From Hyphochytrium catenoides (taxonomy: Eukaryota; Sar; Hyphochytriomycetes; Hyphochytriales; Hyphochytriaceae), in the NCBI GenBank assembly GCA_900088475.1, contig FLMG01000527.1, positions 1-19,278 on the forward strand: 19,278 nt of DNA, written 5' to 3'. A model generated the notes under the pieces. That model did no database searches. It was not told the origin of the DNA and worked only from the letters and a program-made list of their open reading frames with translations. A program made the position numbers and the translations under genes. Below, one piece after another: positions 1-9,343 of this stretch. Position 1 is the stretch's first letter; each line of letters opens with the position of its first letter.

Positions 1-200
1 CTCTCTCTCTCTCCCCTCCTCTCTCATGTCCTCTCATCTTTCTCTCTTTCTATCTCTCTCTCTCTCTCTCCTCGTCTCTCCTCTCCTGTCATCTTTCTCT
101 CTCTCTTTCTCTCTCTCTTTTTCCCTCTTTGTCTCTTTTTTCTCTCTCCCTCCCGTTTTCCCTCTCTCCCTCTCTCTCTCCTCTGTCTCCTCTCTCTCGC
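1..200. repeat. CT-rich simple-sequence block
   Basis: The first 200 bases are almost pure pyrimidine on the plus strand, mostly CT dinucleotide runs broken by T or C insertions. The ORFs read here (Leu/Ser-rich on plus, Arg/Glu-rich on minus) only translate the repeat and are not genes. It may be the intron or upstream region of a gene beginning outside the window, or spacer ahead of the ISCA1 gene. Confidence 0.9.
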
Positions 201-574
201 ACTGTGTACAGTATTGTTTTCCTCGCTCGGCTGTTTTCTCGGATGAGCTTTCTTTTCCACTTCGTTCTTAAGACGCCAACACGACGACGGCAGCAGCGCT
301 TGGGGAACTCTCTTTTTTTGTCTCTCTTCTGACAAGGTTCGGGTCACACAACAACAGAAGCTGTTCTTGCTGATCGTGCTCATCTCAAACAATTTGGCTC
401 GTCTTTAGAAGAAGGTCTCCGGCGATAACGTGCCAGGGACAAGTGTTAGTTCAAGGAACTGCAAGCTCCGCTGCGATCAACCCATCGTCAGCCTTGTTAC
501 TATAGCCGGGGCGGAGGTGTAGGCAGCGGTACGGACTGCAGAAGTTATTGTTTGGAAGTCACAGGTTGGGCGCC
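201..574 (+). promoter_or_regulatory. Upstream region / 5' UTR of the ISCA1 gene
   Basis: This stretch lies between the CT block and the first ATG of the ISCA1 homologue at 575. It has balanced composition and no recognisable protein. It must hold the promoter and 5' UTR of the downstream gene. I see no TATA box that I would defend. Confidence 0.4.
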
Positions 575-1538
575 ATGGCACTGCCTTTAAAGCTGGGAGT
601 TAGGAGAGGACTGGCCTCGCTCCAAGAGAACCCTGGATGGAGCAGGGTCGCTGGAAGAGGGATCTCGAGAGCATTTGGAGCTCAAGCTGCTGCAAGGGAA
701 GTGGAGAGTCAGGAACCGAAGGAACAGAAACCTAGACGAAGGTTACCTCTTCGCGCTCCCATCATCATTGTAAGCACAATTCATTGCCTTTGTACGCGAT
801 CTTCGGAATGTGGGCTGCTGACAGCTTCTGTGCACCGTCCTCTCTTAGACTGATGCAGCTGCAGAGCGTATCAAGGAGCTGCTCAAGAAGAAGCCTGAGG
901 CCAAAGGAGTGCGATTAGGGGTCAGAACCCGTATGTGCAACTTTTAAAGACTCTTTAGCTGGCTCATTCTCGCTGAAAGAGATCCTTTATTTCTTTGCAG
1001 GCGGCTGTAACGGCCTCTCTTACACCATGAACTATGCCCTCGATTCAGAGAAAGGCGAGGAGCAAGTGGAAGATAAAGGTATGGAGGGCTCTTGTTAGGC
1101 GAAAGCCATAACTTCTGACTTTATTCCGCTGACCGATCTCATCTATGCTGCCTGGAATTAGGTGTCAAGGTGTACATCGAGCCCAAGGCTCTCTTCCACA
1201 TCGTAGGGACCACTATGGACTTTGAGGTATAGTCAAAGGCTCAACATGAGCTCTGAGAATGTTGGGTTGACCGTCACTTTGGCCCCTTTCTCCGTGCTGA
1301 CCTATCGCCGTTACCTTTCTCGGTTGGAGACCTGCCATGGGCTTAACGTTTCTTCAATTGGCGTTCTGATTGCTAGTTCTTCTAGCTCCCGTGTCTCCTC
1401 GTTCTCATCATCAAAACTCACATATTGTCACCCCTCGCTTCCACATTCATCTAGACGAACAAAGTGACATCAGAGTTCACGTTCCACAATCCAAATGCCA
1501 AAGGTAGCTGCGGTTGCGGAGAGAGCTTTAACGTCTAA
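575..1538 (+). CDS. ISCA1: Iron-sulfur cluster assembly protein ISCA1-like (A-type carrier), mitochondrial
   Basis: Five exons at 575-769, 849-930, 1001-1078, 1162-1226 and 1455-1538 join in phase to a 167-residue protein ending in TAA. Residues 1-55 are Arg-rich with almost no acid until residue 42, as expected for a mitochondrial presequence. Residues about 60-167 are the HesB/IscA fold. All three family cysteines are present: Cys95 in RTRGCNGLSY and Cys159/Cys161 in the C-terminal SCGCGESF. A-type carriers of this family help mature [4Fe-4S] proteins in the mitochondrial matrix. Donors are GTAAGC, GTATGT, GTATGG and GTATAG; acceptors are TAG or CAG. The start is the first ATG in frame; an upstream in-frame TTG at 548 is not needed. 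The Cys-x-Cys tail and presequence make ISCA1 more likely than ISCA2, though the paralogue call is by eye. Confidence 0.93.
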
Positions 1539-1622
1539 GAGACCACAACGGTACCCGTATAAGCTTAAGCAAAGAGAAGGACGGGACACGTCTCCCTACT
1601 TCTCGCGCGTGTAAACTAGCCC

Positions 1623-1628
1623 AATAAA
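1623..1628 (+). promoter_or_regulatory. Putative poly(A) signal AATAAA for ISCA1
   Basis: A canonical AATAAA hexamer lies 85 bases after the ISCA1 stop codon on the same strand, a typical 3' UTR distance. The spacer 1539-1846 separates the convergent ISCA1 and PRPF4 stop codons. Apart from this hexamer I see nothing in it. Confidence 0.5.
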
Positions 1629-1846
1629 TTATCATTTTGACTGACTTGTTAGTGCCCTCCTCGTACATATCTGCAAAGAGTAGGAAGCGAAGTAGTAGAC
1701 AATGAGACCAGGAGAACGGAAGCAAGGTGTGAACCTACGAGCTCGGCCTTCCTTTCTGTGCCCAGGAAATGAAGGTTAGGGAAAGAAAGGAAGAGACTAC
1801 TGGGTGTATCAACGTTGTTCAGAGCCATCTGCTAGGCAGCATTCCT

Positions 1847-3427
1847 TTAGAACTCGCTAAGATGCGCCCAGCGTTTGAAGGTTCTGTCATGGCAGGAGGT
1901 AACAACACGCTTTTCGTCTGGATGAAAGTCTCCCGACATTATCTTCTCCTGATGGATCGCCAGCAGCTTCAGCGGTGACCAGTCTCTGGTGGACCACAGC
2001 TTCGCACTTCCATCGTATGAGCAAGAAAGGAGCATCTCCCCTGTTCTGGGAGAGAAGCGCACGTCCGAGATCAAGTTTGAATGGGCAGGGACCACGTAGC
2101 TGCAGACACGCTTTCGGAGGTCCCAGACCCTCATCGCATGGTCGTTGCTGCCGGTCACTAGCTGATAGCCGTTAGGCGAGAAGTCCATGCCAAGAACCTT
2201 GTCTACATGTCCTAGAAAATCTATCACATTCTTCCCAGATCGCAGGTCCCACAAGCGACAAGCACCTTTCAGGTCGCCTGTGGCAGCCAGGGAGCCGTCG
2301 GGATGGAAGGCAATAGAATACACCTCATATCCATGGCCCTCCTGCAGCAACAACTCTGCACCAGTCTCCACGTCCCACAACCTCCAGGTCGTATCGAAGC
2401 TTGCCGTCCCAACAAAGCGGCCAGAGGGGTGAAAAGCAACGTTCCCCAGCCTGTTCGAGTGGCCAGTGAAGGTCCGCAGCGGTGTTGATGAGCCTCTAGA
2501 CCACAACTTGGCAGTCTGGTCCGCAGATCCTGACACTAGCACGGGGCCTGTCCCATTTGCTTCTCTAAACGCGGGGTTCCAAGCCAAGCCCGTAATCCTA
2601 TCTGGATGGCCCTTAAAAACTATCTGTTCCTCTGAGCTCTCAAAGTCAAAGAGCTTTACAAGCCCAGTCCAGGAGCCGATGGCTACGGATGAGCCATCAG
2701 GAGACACGCGACTCTTAGACAGAGGCCTTTCATCTCCCATCTGACTCGCAACGATGACCAATCCCTTTGAATTCTCATAGAGCTCCTTTGCCACTCTGTC
2801 TCGCTCCTCTCGCTGGGTCTCGCTAGCCCAAAAGTCCTTGGCGCGGTTGATACGTTCTTCTGCGCGAGAGAAGGAATATTTTGCAATGTACTTTCGAGCT
2901 TTCTTAATTTGCTCTGTGCCCGGAGTGTAGAACAGCTGGTTAGTGGGCTGCTGTTGCTGCTGTTGGGCTGCTTGCTGGGCCTGCGGTGGGGCCGGAGTAG
3001 GTATGCCTGGAGGAGCCCCTAGAATGCCTGCGATACGGGCTTCTTCGTCTCCTTCCACCTCCCGACGGGCGAGTAATTCACGTAGACGCTCTCTTCTGTC
3101 AGCGGCCTTCTCCCCGAAAAGTGTCGCTGGATGGCCCAGCTCTCGCAGTTTCTGTATGACATCAGAAATGGCTGTGGGCACTAGCAGACTTCTGGCCCTG
3201 GCTTGTGCCTCATAGCGCTTTAGCAGCTCTGCGTGCTGCTCCTGAGCCTGCCTGCTCGTTTCAGAGAGTTCTAGTACTTCGGCATTCGTACTGTCTCCCA
3301 CATTTATGTTGCCTGCGCGCTTACCCGCCAGAACTGCAGCAGCAGCATTGTCCGCTGACTTGTTCTGTTTATCCGAGGCTCCTCCATCCGCCAGCGATCC
3401 AAAATAGTGCCTAGTATTGTCTCCCAT
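1847..3427 (-). CDS. PRPF4: U4/U6 small nuclear ribonucleoprotein PRPF4 (WD40 splicing factor)
   Basis: This is one uninterrupted ORF of 526 residues from ATG at 3427 to TAA at 1847-1849. The N-terminal third carries the SFM (splicing factor motif) at about residues 82-120, with the signature VPTAISDVIQKLRELGHP followed by TLFGE. A Pro/Gln-rich linker follows at 140-162, including six consecutive Gln. The Arg-rich KKARKYIAKYSFSRAEERI segment is at about 175-193. Seven WD40 repeats fill about 235-526, with repeated GH...V and LWD or RVWD ends, and the protein finishes with FKRWAHLSEF. PRPF4 binds U4/U6 snRNA with PRPF3 and PPIH in the tri-snRNP in the nucleus. The length matches the roughly 500-residue family norm, so the gene looks complete. 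It is oddly intronless beside neighbours with 5-11 exons. It is convergent with ISCA1. Confidence 0.96.
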   Translation of the reverse strand: MGDNTRHYFGSLADGGASDKQNKSADNAAAAVLAGKRAGNINVGDSTNAEVLELSETSRQAQEQHAELLKRYEAQARARSLLVPTAISDVIQKLRELGHPATLFGEKAADRRERLRELLARREVEGDEEARIAGILGAPPGIPTPAPPQAQQAAQQQQQQPTNQLFYTPGTEQIKKARKYIAKYSFSRAEERINRAKDFWASETQREERDRVAKELYENSKGLVIVASQMGDERPLSKSRVSPDGSSVAIGSWTGLVKLFDFESSEEQIVFKGHPDRITGLAWNPAFREANGTGPVLVSGSADQTAKLWSRGSSTPLRTFTGHSNRLGNVAFHPSGRFVGTASFDTTWRLWDVETGAELLLQEGHGYEVYSIAFHPDGSLAATGDLKGACRLWDLRSGKNVIDFLGHVDKVLGMDFSPNGYQLVTGSNDHAMRVWDLRKRVCSYVVPAHSNLISDVRFSPRTGEMLLSCSYDGSAKLWSTRDWSPLKLLAIHQEKIMSGDFHPDEKRVVTSCHDRTFKRWAHLSEF

Positions 3428-4371
3428 GTCTACGCTGGACCTTTAACCCGACTTAAGCACCAGCAGCCTAGGACTAGGCCCAGAAGCCTTATCACTACTA
3501 CTAGATGAAGGGTCTTAACACTTTCAAGTCCCTACCTAGATCCCATTCAGAACAGGCTCTAGTGCGTCGTTTCTAAACCCTCTGCAACCTGCGCCTCTTC
3601 CTGCGTCGCAAGCGAGCCTATCGCCAGCTTCCGTTTCACCTCCTAATCAAACCACTCCCCTAAACTGGCAAAAAAGTTTGAAGATGAAGCTCTGAAGCTT
3701 TAGGATAGCCAGCTCCTTGGATTCTTCGTGTGCTTCTTCCTGAGCTCGGAATCTCCGTCTCAAAATCATCCGCAGACTGAGCTCCCCTTGAAGATGTACT
3801 CCTGGAGAACATCTGGAGAAATCTGGAAGGTGGTCATAGGTGTCCCTTAACCAGAATATTGCCCCTAAAAAAGCGGGGCTACTGCAGGGAGCGTCCCCTA
3901 TATCAGGAGGCCCGGATTTAAGGATCTGGGGCTGTAGATTTTTTTGAAGAATCGTCGGCATTGGCAGTAGCTCTGTCGATGCCTCTAGAGCAACTGATGG
4001 CTTCTGTCATACGGTTATATGGCTGTCTTTGGCATGCGAGGCTTGTTATGATAGTGGTTAAATCTTGGATCCTGACCTGTTCCCTCTGCGGTAGTAACAT
4101 TTCATCATATCTGATGCTCATTGTGATGGGTAGGGGCCAAAGGCCGTGACCATGGACTGAGCGCAGGTGGAGACTAGTCTTAATATATGTTACATAGGCT
4201 TTGAAGTTCATGGTCCTCATGCTCAGTTCCTGGTCCTCGTGCTCAGTGCTTGAGCACTCTCTTTTGATGAGAACTCTCTAACCTTTAGCCCTTGGTAGCA
4301 GCGGTGCGGCAGTGCGGCAGGCTGTGCATCACTTCTTTGCTCCCGAGGTGGACGCCTATCGCCTGTCTGCT
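3428..4371. other. Spacer between TSG101 3' end and PRPF4 5' end with unresolved ORFs
   Basis: This 944-base interval must contain the TSG101 3' UTR and the PRPF4 promoter. Several overlapping ORFs compete, and none has recognisable homology. On minus, 3647-3961 encodes 104 residues with a charged stretch (RRRFRAQEEAHEESKELA) near its end, and 3918-4220 encodes up to 100. On plus, 3961-4149 is open, and a short ATG ORF starts at 3505. A small gene could lie here, but the sequence alone does not decide strand or frame. Confidence 0.3.
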
Positions 4372-7300
4372 TTACACTTCTGAAAGCCGCCCCGTCGATG
4401 GTACGCTTTGATTGGGACGGTCTCTCTGAGGGTTTGCTCCGCGCTGCGGCTGCTGCCACTGGGCGCTTTGCTGCCCGTGCTGGCGCTGCTGCGGATGTTG
4501 AGGATTGACGTGATGCTGCTGCCAAGCCTGCTGTGGCGGCCAGGCCTGGTTCGTGTGGCCCTGAGGTGGGGCAGCTGGAGCTCCGTATGGAGATTGATGG
4601 GCTACTGACTGCCCAGAGAGCAGCATTGTGGAGGAGCTGCTGTGTGAAGAATGGGAGGTGAGAGGCGGACGGCCTGCTCCTGCTGGTGCACTATAGAGTC
4701 GGGCACAGCAGTCTTGAATCTTCAGCAGGGAAGCTTTAACAAAAAACTGCTTCCGAGCCAGCTGGCGGACTTCCTGCAGTGTCGTCAAGCACGAATGAGC
4801 TAATGGTAAAAAGGAATTGAGACGCACATATGACCCTCCAAGGCCTAAGACAGACACTGCAACGACCACACACTAGTGCCGGTAAGCGCCTCAAAAGAGA
4901 GAGAAGAGACGAACGAGACGAAGAGGAAAATGCTAGACGGGGAGGACGGCAATAGTCTGGGGTTAACTTACTCTCAGGAAGGTTGGCAAATCAACATGTC
5001 TCGAGTCCAGCGCTCTGTCCAAGAAATAAAGTGCGTCTGTCTGAGCGTTGTACTCCGCTAAGAGCTCCAGTTGCCTGCATGCAGGATGAGTTAGCCGTCT
5101 TCTATGCAGCAGCTAATTCCTTCATGGCACTTACTGCTTGGACCATGCATCCACTGGCCTGATAAAGTTATCTACGTCTAGCTGTTCCTAAGAAGGAGCA
5201 AGTTCAAAGGCAATGCAAGTGAGATGGACCGAGATGAGGGATAGTAGGAAGGGCAAGAGAAGAAAGTGACATAAGGCATAAAGCACGTACCATTGGCTGG
5301 TCATTCTCCTTTAGCCAAGCACTGACTTCATTGTCTTTCGCCTTCACGTCACTAGAGAAGAAATCCAGGCATCATATGAGGGAGGAAACCAGAGACATGA
5401 GGTTGGTGTCCAAACGAGAGATGACGTGGTTGAAACAGAGACCGTCGTCCGTACCTAATGGCACCTTCAATAGACTTCACCTCTTCCTGGAGAAGCTTTT
5501 TATGGTTCTCGAGCTTCGCTTTGCCAGTCTCCAGAGCAGCTTGATCCGCCATAGCGGCGTCCAGCTTGTCTGCAAACAGCACAAGGATTACTCCATGATC
5601 TAGAATCTGCTACGGTTTCAAAGAAGCTTTTGATCCGGATCTAACACTTTGCCTATGCCTCTCACATCAGGCGCCATCTCTCCCTACATATGTTTCTCCC
5701 CAACGGTGGCCGGCCCCTATCTCTGTGTGGCCCCCCGCCACTTCAGACACCGGTTGAAAGTACTTGTGCTATGTTGAGCTCTATGCTCACCTCTTTCTGC
5801 CTTCAGTATAGTAATGAGTTCCTCTTGGAAGAGATGTGTAAGCCGTTCTTTAGGGTTTGGCGCCTCCTGCTGAGGCTGCGGCTGGTACTGTCCGACGCAA
5901 AGGAGATAAGCTTTGCCTGATAGCATGATGAAGCAAAACGGGACCGAGAGAGAGAAAACGAAGAGAGAAAGAAAGAAGGGTAGAGAAGGAACGAAAGGGG
6001 AAAAGAAATAGGTCCAGCGCGAAACGTAGGGGTCTTGTCCTTTGTTCTTACCATTGGACGCGCAGGTTGTGCCATCGGCGCTGTCTGCGTCCGCTGTACT
6101 ACAGGCGGAACGGTTCCAAACACGCTGCTCATGATGGTAATCAGCTCGAGCACGCTATAACTCTATATAGAAGGAACATGAGCCTAGACCAGGGTGAGCG
6201 GGCTAGCGCGGGAATGGGGGCCGTAATAGCAAAGTAAGGCGGAAGCATATGCCACAAGCTTAGCTCAGGTTAAGAGGAGACATCACGTAAGAAGAGACAG
6301 ACGAGGGTGAGCTTGTGGACAGAGAGAAAGAGAGTAAGAGAGACAGATCTCTTGTCTCTCACATATGCATTCCACTCAGTAAGGTAGGGCACCACCACTT
6401 CGCCACTAGGGTCAACATACTGATGCGGCTGATTGAGCATCATCTCTACGAAAAGACGACGGCAGAGGTGAACAGAAGTTAGAAACGGTGCAATAGAAAA
6501 ACAAGTCAGACTACGAGAGACGAAGGGTGTTCACAATGTTCAACGGAAGAGAAGCTCAATGGGAGAGAGGGAAGAGACACAGGAAAAGAGGGAGCAGGTA
6601 TAGAGAGGAAAGTTAAGAGGGCTATGAAAGGTCGATGACGAGGCAATATAATACGCCCAACAGGCCATAAAGATAAGTGGAAACGGAGAAGTTCCCTCTC
6701 TACCCATTTAAAGGAGACCCAGCGCGTGGTATGAAGTGTGAATAATCAGATTGGAAGAAGGCAAGCAAGCAAGCAACGGAGAGTCTGATAGCCTTAACAT
6801 CGACTATTCCGTTAAAAGGAAGAAACAAGAGAGAGAAAAGAGAGGAAGAAAGAAGGGGGGAAAGAGAGACTACCGGGAGTGGGCTTGACATAGCACTTGG
6901 GCGATTGTCTGGGGTAGAGAGGCGGGAACCAGATCTCGACGGGGATATTGTACTGATTGTTCCGATAATAGATGGGAATGGTCCCAGTCAATAGAAGCAA
7001 AATGGCACCTGGAGCTACATTCCGAGCAAGACAGTGAGACGGAGAAAGAGAGAAGAGAGCTATGATAACTTCCAGAAGAGAGAGGCAGACCAACAGAAGG
7101 AGACATTGGAAGAGCATAGGATCACGAGTAAGGTCAGAGATAAAGAGGAGCTGGCGAGCAGAGGGAGAGGTAAACACGCTCAGAAGAAAGAAATGAAAGT
7201 CTCTGTGAGCTGAGCGGGCAAAGAATATCATCGCGGACGGACCAAGGAAGGAGCGATAAATTGTGAGAAGCTAGCACGAGACATAGGGAAGCCCAAAAAG

Positions 7301-7727
7301 GGAGGAGGACGAGAGACAGAAGAAGGGAGGGAAGATACAGGCGATTAGCACAAGAGGGCAGAAAGAGAGAGTGCGAGTGACATGGCAGGCAGAGAGAGAG
7401 AGAGAGAGAGAAGGAGGGGACGAAAGAGGAGCTACGTCTGCCAAAAGTCTCATTGTACCTATTCGCGGGTTCTCCCCATTAGCAGGTTTCAGTGAGTTCA
7501 CCTGCTGGAAGACGTACTGCGCCTCTTGTCGAACTCTCTCCGTGTTCTGATTGGCAAAGACGTTACTTGGGCAGTAGCGGTGGGAGAGAAAGCCCACGAG
7601 ACGCACAGGAAAGGAAAGAGAAAAGAACAGAGACTCAAAGAGAAAAAAGAAGGGCTTGGAAGAAGAGAAAGAGGTCGAAAAGGATTTTGGGAGCAAAGAG
7701 GCCCTGACACCTAGAATGAGACAAGGG

Positions 7728-7798
<71 letters not shown>

Positions 7799-7980
7799 CA
7801 AGAGAGAGAATACAAGAGAGAGCAAGAGCGAGGCAAAGACAAGTGAGGGAGAGAGAGAGAAGAGAGAGGCAGGAGAGGGAGAGAGTGAGAAGAGAAGGGA
7901 GAGGAAAGAATACATACTTCATAGCCCGGGCATGCAGAAAGAGCCTGAGTGAGAAGCGAGACCACCTCCTGATAGTTCAT
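4372..7980 (-). CDS. TSG101: TSG101/VPS23 homologue, ESCRT-I subunit with UEV and steadiness-box domains
   Basis: Eleven exons (7980-7918, 7546-7459, 7008-6874, 6445-6363, 6162-6052, 5887-5791, 5569-5455, 5351-5291, 5181-5135, 5074-4972, 4773-4372) join in phase to 434 residues ending in TAA. Residues 1 to about 147 are a UEV (catalytically inactive E2-like) domain, with LLTGTIPIYYR, QYNIPVEIW, YPRQSPKCYVKPTP and VPYLTEW at the positions expected from human and plant homologues. A short Pro/Gln linker (about 148-173) leads to a coiled coil (about 178-245). The steadiness box follows at about 253-322, ending in EVRQLARKQFFVKASLLKIQ. ESCRT-I sorts ubiquitinated cargo on endosomes. The ATG at 7980 is the first in frame; an upstream GTG at 8004 is disregarded. 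Two features are odd: a roughly 110-residue Ser/Gln/His/Pro-rich tail follows the steadiness box, where relatives normally stop, and the usual long Pro-rich linker is short. Exon 1 and its splice are the least certain part. Confidence 0.92.
7730..7796. repeat. (AG)n microsatellite inside TSG101 intron 1
   Basis: About 33 uninterrupted AG units sit in the intron between TSG101 exons 1 and 2. In the transcript sense (minus) this is a CT tract. Shorter GA-rich patches flank it to about 7900 and recur at 7391-7411. Ser/Leu-rich and Arg/Glu-rich ORFs across it are repeat translations. Confidence 0.95.
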
Positions 7981-8335
7981 CGTTGGCCAGGCAGGAGTAG
8001 CCACAGGTCTCCAGCAGCAAGAATGAGTCGCTAATAGGAGGAAAGGGGCGGTTGTCCTCAGAAAAACATTCTTCTCGCAGCTAGAAAGGACAGCGCTAAC
8101 TTGGCTTTGCTTGGGCGCCGGCGTAAGGGCAACGGGAGAAATAAGAACGGGCCGTTCGAGAGATGCTGGCGCTTTAGTCTCTGCTTTTGAGAAAACCCTC
8201 CGCCTTTTCGTTTCCCCTCTCTCTACGTAGACGGTCTATGGCGGGTAAGGTCGGTCTCTCTCGTAGAGTCTATGAGCTGTGTCTCTTTCCCTTCTTGGGT
8301 CCTCCTCGACCCGCAGCTCTGGGTGAAGCTCTTTA
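7981..8335. promoter_or_regulatory. TSG101 upstream region, possibly bidirectional
   Basis: This interval lies immediately upstream of the TSG101 start and has mixed composition with few repeats. It should contain the TSG101 promoter. It also holds a plus-strand micro-ORF (8238-8339), so divergent transcription is possible. No TATA element stands out. Confidence 0.35.
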
Positions 8336-8339
8336 TTGA
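8238..8339 (+). other. Micro-ORF of 33 codons, possible first exon of a plus-strand transcript
   Basis: An ATG at 8238 opens 33 codons, beginning MAGKVGLSRRVYELCLFPFL and ending at TGA. The start is basic and followed by hydrophobic residues, like a targeting or membrane-anchor segment. I do not recognise the product. A GTAAGG donor-like site lies only seven bases after the ATG (8245), so the reading frame might be spliced. The CT-rich tract that follows on the plus strand resembles introns of this genome read in the sense direction. Confidence 0.2.
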
Positions 8340-8417
8340 GCGCTAAATCTTGTCAGTGGGAAGAGTTATTTAGAGTACAGCGTAGGAAAGTGGCGATGGC
8401 ATCTGAAAGGAACTCTC

Positions 8418-8600
8418 TTCTTTCCCTCTCTCGTCTCTCTCGCTCTAATCTCTCCTCTCACTCTTTTTTCCTCTCTCTCTCTCATTCTCTTTTTCTTTCT
8501 CTCTCTCTCTCTCTCTCCCCGTCATTATCTCTTTTCCTTTCTCTCTCTCTCTCTCTCTGTCGCTTCTCTCTCTCTCTCTTTCTTTTCCTCTTCCGCTCTT
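8418..8600. repeat. CT-rich microsatellite tract in spacer
   Basis: Runs of CT and TCTT dominate this stretch on the plus strand. It lies in the spacer between the 5' end of TSG101 and the 3' end of the ankyrin gene. ORFs over it (8336-8698 plus, 8445-9119 minus) are low-complexity translations, with no family resemblance in their non-repeat parts. Confidence 0.9.
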
Positions 8601-9343
8601 TTCCCGTCTTTGCCCTCCGTTGTGGTCTCTCTTGCCAAAAGGATCGGGACGGAGAGCTAGGGACACAGACAGAATGGCAGAGGGAGGATACAGAGTGAGG
8701 ATAGATAAAACACATAATCCTCTCCACGTAAGCAATAGTAACTCTACATGCCCGAAACAGGTAGACAGAGAGGGAGAGAGATATTCTTGTGATGAGAGAG
8801 ATACAACATAAAGAGTATAGCCCCTAGCCGGTAACGTCTCTAGCCCTTGTGAAATGGCTGTGGCAGACCAGGACCTCCTCTGAACGCCGATAAGCCGATG
8901 AGGGAGCTCAAAGCTCAAGCTGGGTGAAGAGATGGCTTTGATTATGAGATGTGGACTGAAAGAGAGGGCGATCAAAGGGCAGAGGGATAGTGATCTTGGA
9001 CGAGGGAAAGTCAAGCTGCTTGAAGATAAGGACAAGATGCTATGCATGCGGTGTGAAGTGACACAGTAGCAGAGCAAGAGCAGAGCGGATGGTGGAACCA
9101 AGAGTAACAAATCTCTCATCTCTTGAAGCGTACGGCTTGAGGGGCTAGGAGGTCGATGCTCATTTACACGTCAAGCAGCCGTGCTTTCTTGCACGGACAG
9201 GGTAGGATGAGACCTCCGATGTTCAGCAAAAGTAAATTACCGTCTTCCTGAGCTCATGAGAAGCGTGTCAAGGGATTATAAGTAGCTAATGCCGTGCAGC
9301 AAAAGCACTATGGAATATATTAGCTAACAGTAGCTCTGCAGGG
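8601..9343. other. Spacer downstream of the ankyrin gene, nothing recognised
   Basis: I examined both strands for exon-like segments. Short GA-rich patches occur near 8650-8700 and 8760-8800. No protein family, RNA gene or inverted repeat is convincing. Part of it is presumably the 3' UTR of the ankyrin-repeat gene transcribed on minus. Confidence 0.4.

Noticed and set aside
24-392. Arg/Glu-rich minus ORF and Ser/Leu-rich plus ORFs over the first block
   Set aside because: They are translations of the CT/GA repeat and have no non-repeat domain.
1222-1467. 81-codon plus ORF
   Set aside because: It covers intron 4 of the ISCA1 gene and begins at an ATG in a shifted frame inside exon 4.
1975-3414. 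Several plus-strand ORFs opposite PRPF4
   Set aside because: They are antisense shadows of the strongly supported PRPF4 coding frame.
7271-8004. Long Ser/Leu-rich minus ORFs and Glu/Arg-rich plus ORFs
   Set aside because: They run through the (AG)n intron of TSG101. Only the segments at 7459-7546 and 7918-7980 are coding.
8445-9119. 224-codon minus ORF
   Set aside because: Much of it is CT/GA repeat and the rest has no recognisable family or consistent splice pattern. Its length comes mainly from low complexity.
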